Source: an uncultured Bacteroidales bacterium | GTDB taxonomy: Bacteria > Bacteroidota > Bacteroidia > Bacteroidales > Muribaculaceae | Direction of reading: 5' to 3' | NCBI GenBank assembly: GCA_900539915.1 | Contig: UQDU01000003.1 | Location: forward strand, 45,514 to 109,513 | DNA: 64,000 nucleotides | Shown here: positions 60,005-64,000 of the stretch, piece after piece | How positions within the stretch are numbered: position 1 is the first letter of the stretch | Layout: the number at the start of each line of letters is the position of its first letter | The notes under the pieces: model-generated | Seen by the model: only the letters and a program-made list of their open reading frames with translations | Database searches by the model: none | What the model was told of the DNA's origin: nothing | Translations under genes and position numbers: made by a program

Positions 60005-61531
60005 TTAAAGCCCTCTCTTGTCCTGCCATTTGGGCAGAGTGAAAATAAATTCCAGACCACCTGACGACTGGTTTCTCACAGAAATCGCTCCGCCGAGCAC
60101 CATGACCACATTACGTACAATAGGGAGCCCAAGGCCTGAGCCTCCGGCTTTACGCGAGCGTCCCGTATCAACTCGGTAAAAACGCTCAAACAGATGCGGA
60201 ATACTTTCTTGAGGCACACCGGTACCATTGTCTGAAAACGAGAAAGTATAAAATTGGGGGCTTTCGCTCAACAGCTTCAAAGACATGGCGGTGCCACGGG
60301 AATGCATCACTGCATTACGTATGAGATTTGTCAGCAATGATGTCAGCACATTGGCGTTGCCCTTCACCTTGCATCCGAGTGGTATGTCATAAGTAAACTT
60401 CATGTTGCCGCCCGAATTTGACTGCTTATAGTCACTATGAAGCTGAAATACGAGGTCATGGAAATCCACTTCAGAAGTAGGGATTTTTTCCTGTCCCTCC
60501 TCCAGACGTGTCATCGTGGAGACATCGTTAAGAAGGACGCATAGACGGTTGACATTGGCCTGGGCACGCTCCAAAAACTTCTTTTTGGTGGCCGCTGGCA
60601 TATCGGGTTCCGACAATATTGTGTCCAGATAGCCTTTGATGATACCGATCGGAGTCTTTAGCTCATGATTGATATTGTTGGTAAGCTGGCTTTTGATACG
60701 AGCCTTCTCCTCCACGGCATGCAAAGCTATGTCATGCTCACGGCTTGACTCTGACACAGCTTCAAGACGCGAGCGGTACAGGCTCACAATCTGACGTGAA
60801 ATATCTCCAAGCTCATCATGCGGAAAGTCATACAGATGCTCTATCTCGTTGCCCGAAGCTGCACGGCTCGCAAAGTCATGCAGCAGCATGATATTACGGG
60901 ATAGCATACGAGTGGCCAGATAGACAAGCACGGTGCAGAAGATGCCAAGACACAATATGAAAATCCAGAGGCCGCTTGCCGCGGAAATCGCATCGGCTAT
61001 GGTCACATTATACGGCATGCCTGTGCGTACATACAGCATCCCGTCGCTGCTTTTCGTAGCCTTATAGTAAAACAGCTGGTTTTTCTGGTTATTGGAATCG
61101 CTGTCAGGATCGTAACCTAATTTGCGCTCATCTTCCCGTGTCTCTGTAATCGGGTCTTCGCCATTGAACTCCTTGGGAATGGGACGCCCTATATAATATA
61201 GGAGATCGCCTGTAGCGTTATAGATACTCACTCGTATCTCATTGAACATGGTGTTCTCAAAATAATGGTCAAGGAACCCCATCATACGCTCCAGATCCGC
61301 CTCACGCTCATAACTGTCTACGATGTAACGGTTGATTATGCGTAGCTGCGAATTGATGTTCTCCGTATGATAATTGACTTCCCTCTTATATTGATACACC
61401 AATATCCCGGCCATAAGCAGCCATACCATGGCCACGGTCGGGATAAATATGCGCCACATATATGACAGGCGCCTTTTTCCTGAACGTCCTCTCAGTTTCC
61501 GGCCAAGCCTATTCGGTCTCTTTGAATCCAT
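60005..61531 (-). CDS. Sensor histidine kinase, RprX-like
   Basis: This 508-residue inner-membrane kinase has one helix near residues 29-49 (FIPTVAMVWLLMAGILVY), a periplasmic sensor loop to about 185, a second helix near 187-209, and a HAMP segment. The HisKA phosphorylation site is NNINHELKTPIGIIKG near 291-306. The ATP-binding domain has the N-box LIRNAVMHSR, G1 FSDNGTGVP, the F-box LFERFYRVD and G2 GGSGLGLPIV. Size, order and neighbour resemble Bacteroides RprX. Its start overlaps the response-regulator gene by 23 bp. Confidence 0.92.
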   Translation of the reverse strand: MDSKRPNRLGRKLRGRSGKRRLSYMWRIFIPTVAMVWLLMAGILVYQYKREVNYHTENINSQLRIINRYIVDSYEREADLERMMGFLDHYFENTMFNEIRVSIYNATGDLLYYIGRPIPKEFNGEDPITETREDERKLGYDPDSDSNNQKNQLFYYKATKSSDGMLYVRTGMPYNVTIADAISAASGLWIFILCLGIFCTVLVYLATRMLSRNIMLLHDFASRAASGNEIEHLYDFPHDELGDISRQIVSLYRSRLEAVSESSREHDIALHAVEEKARIKSQLTNNINHELKTPIGIIKGYLDTILSEPDMPAATKKKFLERAQANVNRLCVLLNDVSTMTRLEEGQEKIPTSEVDFHDLVFQLHSDYKQSNSGGNMKFTYDIPLGCKVKGNANVLTSLLTNLIRNAVMHSRGTAMSLKLLSESPQFYTFSFSDNGTGVPQESIPHLFERFYRVDTGRSRKAGGSGLGLPIVRNVVMVLGGAISVRNQSSGGLEFIFTLPKWQDKRGL

Positions 61532-62222
61532 AACCGAAGCCCATACGTGTGACGATGTTATTGCCGTAGCGACCTAACTTCTTACGTAGTCGTGCGATGT
61601 TGGTATCTATGGCCCTTGTAGTGACAATCACGTCGTCAGGCCATATTTTCTTGATTATCTCATCGCGTGAATATATGCGGTTACGGTGCTGGAGGAAAAA
61701 TGTTATCAGTTCAAGCTCGGTTTTGGTCAGATTGAGGTCTTCGCCGTCAAGGGTGCATACCTTGTCGTCAAGATCCACCGATATGCCTTCAAACGACACT
61801 GTCTTTGCCGGCTGCTCTGTCTCCTTGGATTTCTCCTTGGCCATATTCATGGCCATAGATCTGCGCAACACGGCCCTAACACGGGCTATGACCTCGGAAA
61901 TCACAAACGGCTTGGCTATATAATCATCGCCGCCTATGTTGAGACCCATCACAGTGTCATCCTCTCCGTTAAGAGCGGAGCAGAATATCAATGGCAGATT
62001 GGCCGTCTCGGGATTTTTTCTCACCGCCTTGGCAAAGTCATATCCGCTCAGCCGTTCCATCATGATATCCACGAGGCACAACGAGTACTGACGCAGATCC
62101 AGATCAAGTGCTTCCTCGGCACTGTAGGCACAATCCACCTCATAGCCCTCTTTCTCGAGATTATATTTCAGTATCTCGCAAATGGGCTCCTCGTCATCGA
62201 TGAGAAGTATTTTAACATTCAT
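61509..62222 (-). CDS. OmpR-family response regulator, RprY-like
   Basis: This 237-residue regulator has a receiver domain (residues 1-120) with acidic pocket LLIDDEEP near 6-13, phosphoacceptor Asp in LCLVDIMMERLSG near 54, the conserved Ser/Thr in FCSALNGED, and the Lys in DDYIAKPF near 105. The C-terminal OmpR-type winged helix (about 140-237) has LTKTELELITFFLQHRNRIY and VTTRAIDTNIARLRKKLG. RprY-type proteins in Bacteroides are linked to redox and sodium responses by literature. The target genes here are unknown. Confidence 0.94.
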   Translation of the reverse strand: MNVKILLIDDEEPICEILKYNLEKEGYEVDCAYSAEEALDLDLRQYSLCLVDIMMERLSGYDFAKAVRKNPETANLPLIFCSALNGEDDTVMGLNIGGDDYIAKPFVISEVIARVRAVLRRSMAMNMAKEKSKETEQPAKTVSFEGISVDLDDKVCTLDGEDLNLTKTELELITFFLQHRNRIYSRDEIIKKIWPDDVIVTTRAIDTNIARLRKKLGRYGNNIVTRMGFGYGFKETE

Positions 62223-62261
62223 TTTATTTCAATATGCTTATCGGGTTGTTCTCTCCGGAGA

Positions 62262-62735
62262 TTATTTTACAGGAGTAGGATCCAGGGGCACCTGGCGTCT
62301 GAATACCTCCTTAAACGAGATGATAGTCTCGGTGCGAGCCAGACCTAACGGCTGGAAATAGTGGTGTATCAGATACAGCAGGTGGTCATTGTTATAGGCA
62401 TAGAGCTTGATGAAAAGGTCATACTTTCCGGTAGTGAAGTGGCACTCTACTACCTCGGGGATTTTCTTGAGTTCCTCTACCACTTCGTCAAACTTGCTCG
62501 GATCTTTGAGGTACAGGCCTACATAAGCACATGTCTCATAACCGAGCGACGAAGGATTGAGCACAGACTCAAAGCCTCTGATGACTCCGGCCGAAATCAA
62601 TTTTTGAATACGCTGATGTACAGCCGCTCCGCTGACATTGCTTTCACGTGCTATCTCAAGGAATGGTTTCCGGGCATTGTCCGAAAGGGTCCGGAGTATG
62701 TTGCTATCCAAAGTGTCGAAGTTGGTTTTAGACAT
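62262..62735 (-). CDS. Lrp/AsnC-family transcriptional regulator
   Basis: This 157-residue feast/famine regulator has an N-terminal helix-turn-helix (LDSNILRTLSDNARKPFLEI and VSGAAVHQRIQKLISAGVIR, residues 8-53) and a C-terminal RAM/AsnC ligand domain (AYVGLYLKDPSKF, HFTTGKYDLFIKLYA). The ligand is probably an amino acid, but not identifiable. It has the best promoter of the window (62797-62828). It lies 39 bp before the response-regulator gene and could be co-transcribed with it. Confidence 0.94.
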   Translation of the reverse strand: MSKTNFDTLDSNILRTLSDNARKPFLEIARESNVSGAAVHQRIQKLISAGVIRGFESVLNPSSLGYETCAYVGLYLKDPSKFDEVVEELKKIPEVVECHFTTGKYDLFIKLYAYNNDHLLYLIHHYFQPLGLARTETIISFKEVFRRQVPLDPTPVK

Positions 62736-62796
62736 GGCTTTGTTACTTTGCTGGTTAAATGTGTGATAAATGATGCAATAATATTGTTAAGCATCA

Positions 62797-62828
62797 CAAA
62801 TATAGTTATAAGTTTAAAATCACGCAAA
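62797..62828 (-). promoter_or_regulatory. Consensus Bacteroidota promoter of the Lrp gene
   Basis: On the minus strand TTTG (62825-62828) is followed by exactly 20 bp and TATATTTG (62797-62804). Both boxes match consensus. The predicted leader is about 55 bases. The IS30 element ends about 34 bp upstream of the -33 box. Confidence 0.85.
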
Positions 62829-62877
62829 AAAAGCAAAGGATTTCAAACAAATGCAGAGTCAACTGGCAAGTGCAAAA

Positions 62878-63876
62878 TTATCCAATTCTTCGATAGAATT
62901 CAATTTTTGGGGTTGAGAAGTTGAGTTTTTTTCGAGGTCTTTCATTAATTTGGTATTGCACATTGTTTAGTTCTTCTTGAGTAACCTGCCTGAAATCAGT
63001 TCCTTTTGGGAAATATTCTCTGAGAATCTTGTTTGCGTTCTCCACCGCGCCTTTTTGCCCCGAGCAGTACGGGTCGGCAAAATAGACAGTGCATCCGAGA
63101 GCTTTTGCAATAGCCTTGTGATTGCGGAACTCGATGCCGTTGTCGGTGGTGATTGTCAGCACATTCTTTTTAAACGGCAACAAAAGTCTGACAACGGCCC
63201 TTTCCACATCGTCGGGTTTCTTTGACGGCAGTTTGGTCTGCATGAACATATTCTGACTTCGCTCTATGAGGGTCAGTACCGCGCTTTTCTGTCCGGCACC
63301 GATTACAAGATCCATCTCCCAGTCCCCGAATCTCTTGCCGTCAGCCTCGGCCGGACGCTCATGGATGGAGACCCGGTCGGGAATCATTGATTTCCCGGCG
63401 GTTTTATACGGCCTTGCCTGATGGCGGCGGTATTTCATACGGTGGTGGCAGTATTCGGCAAGTTCGGGATCCTTTCTTATTTCCTGATATATACGCTCTT
63501 TTGAAATCGAAATGCCATGATTGCGGAGATAGCCTGATATCTGTTCAGGCGACCATCTTTTCTCTTTCAGCAACTTGAGCGACCTGTGCATGACTCCCGG
63601 CTTCAAAGCCGTGTTCCTTACGGTTCTCTCACGCCTGGCCATGGCGATTTCGTGAGCGATTTTCGGGCTGTATCTGCCTGTCTTGGAGAGGTTACGGCGC
63701 AACTCCCTGCTTATGGTCGAAGGACTGCGTTTCTTCTTCGGGGGCGTCTCTCCATTTATGAGGGCAGCCTCAAGTTCTATACGGTTCAGTTCGTCTGCGA
63801 TGGCCTGAAGTGAAAATCCATTTTGCCGCATGGCAGAAATGGTGTACCTTTGCGATGAGGTTAATTGATGATACAT
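62878..63876 (-). CDS. IS30-family transposase
   Basis: This DDE transposase starts best at ATG 63876 (MYHQLTSSQRYTISAM), four codons inside the longest frame, and has 332 residues. The N-terminal helix-turn-helix is TSSQRYTISAMRQNGFSLQA followed by STISRELRRN. The catalytic triad is complete: Asp in DWEMDLVIG near 190, Asp in TTDNGIEF near 245, and Glu in KGAVENANK near 280. The protein appears full length without frameshifts, so the element may be active. The stop codon lies inside or next to the left terminal repeat. Confidence 0.95.
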   Translation of the reverse strand: MYHQLTSSQRYTISAMRQNGFSLQAIADELNRIELEAALINGETPPKKKRSPSTISRELRRNLSKTGRYSPKIAHEIAMARRERTVRNTALKPGVMHRSLKLLKEKRWSPEQISGYLRNHGISISKERIYQEIRKDPELAEYCHHRMKYRRHQARPYKTAGKSMIPDRVSIHERPAEADGKRFGDWEMDLVIGAGQKSAVLTLIERSQNMFMQTKLPSKKPDDVERAVVRLLLPFKKNVLTITTDNGIEFRNHKAIAKALGCTVYFADPYCSGQKGAVENANKILREYFPKGTDFRQVTQEELNNVQYQINERPRKKLNFSTPKIEFYRRIG

Positions 63877-63904
63877 AAGACAATACAAAGTTAATTAATC
63901 TCAG

Positions 63905-63927
63905 GGAGACTTCGGTCTCCTTTTTTT
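63905..63927 (+). terminator. Terminator-like hairpin inside the IS30 right end
   Basis: GGAGAC-TTCG-GTCTCC is a six-pair stem with a stable UUCG loop, followed by seven T on the plus strand. It would stop transcripts running rightward out of the element, antisense to the transposase gene. Confidence 0.75.
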
Positions 63928-63966
63928 ATTTTGTATTGCCAGTATGTTCTGCTGCCGTCCGCTCTT

Positions 63967-63988
63967 GGGGGCGGTTTAGGCCGCCCCC
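63967..63988. repeat. GC-rich inverted repeat at window end
   Basis: GGGGGCGG at 63967-63974 pairs with CCGCCCCC at 63981-63988 across a 6-base loop. No U-run is seen before the window ends. It may be part of a terminator or of an RNA gene cut by the window edge. Confidence 0.4.
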
Positions 63989-64000
63989 GCCGCTCGGGCA

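Larger units (their letters stand above)
62862..63943 (-). mobile_element. IS30-family insertion sequence
   Basis: The element contains one intact transposase gene. Imperfect terminal inverted repeats are visible: ACTGGCAAGTGCAAAAT at 62862-62878, and on the complementary strand ACTGGCAATACAAAAT from 63943 inward. The total is about 1.08 kb, normal for IS30. The exact outer bases and target duplication cannot be fixed. A plus-strand terminator-like hairpin with a TTCG loop lies inside the right end (63905-63927). Confidence 0.85.

Overview
The window looks like a chromosomal segment of a Bacteroidales bacterium, most likely family Muribaculaceae. Three things suggest this: roughly 50% GC, Bacteroidota-type promoters (-7 box TAnnTTTG, sometimes with TTTG about 20 bp upstream) in front of many genes, and Bacteroidota-specific families (NigD-like lipoprotein, DUF3467, DUF3109, DUF5103, RprX/RprY-like two-component system, C-GCAxxG-C-C protein). 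The family-level assignment is inference. No rRNA or tRNA gene was recognised.

Layout. 1-1855: the end of a surface-polysaccharide cluster (truncated GT2 glycosyltransferase, DegT-type sugar aminotransferase). 1847-10491, minus strand: a tight gene run purU, flippase-like membrane protein, kdsB, degenerate M16 peptidase, menD, menB, menC, menE, covering menaquinone naphthoate-ring synthesis plus Kdo activation. 10859-14154: a small ORF, flavodoxin, mannose-6-phosphate isomerase, NigD-like lipoprotein and LolD-type ATPase. 14284-16106: DUF3467 gene and cysS. 16183-20751: an exopolysaccharide export operon (wza-like, wzc-like tyrosine autokinase, ugd) behind a promoter with an operator-like inverted repeat. 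21054-30866: a glycosyltransferase, dnaG, a C1 peptidase, a tandem hairpin-repeat array, a small gene with its own promoter and terminator, a dicarboxylate/amino-acid symporter, ung, a C-GCAxxG-C-C protein, DUF5103 and DUF3109.

30873-35197 holds a type III restriction-modification pair (res, mod). It is preceded by a promoter and a long structured segment ending in a terminator-like hairpin, which is a good candidate for a non-coding or leader RNA. 35647-46595: a flippase, clpB, a small membrane protein, a second copy of the hairpin repeat, a GlmU-like protein, nhaA, and a two-gene unit of a receiver-fused PPDK_N (ATP-grasp) protein plus a coiled-coil protein. 46721-59721: DPP-IV peptidase, a membrane gene probably split by a frameshift, miaA, yraN, rhomboid protease and small partner, two tandem membrane-anchored EEP-family phosphatases/nucleases, an M3 peptidase and a GH31 glycosidase. 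59856-64000: a MITE-like element, an RprX/RprY-like two-component system, an Lrp/AsnC regulator and an intact IS30-family element.

Most of the window is ordinary housekeeping and envelope biology. The parts that are not are the structured RNA upstream of mod, the hairpin repeat family, the REC-REC-PPDK_N/coiled-coil pair, the split membrane gene, and several inverted repeats placed on promoters or start codons.
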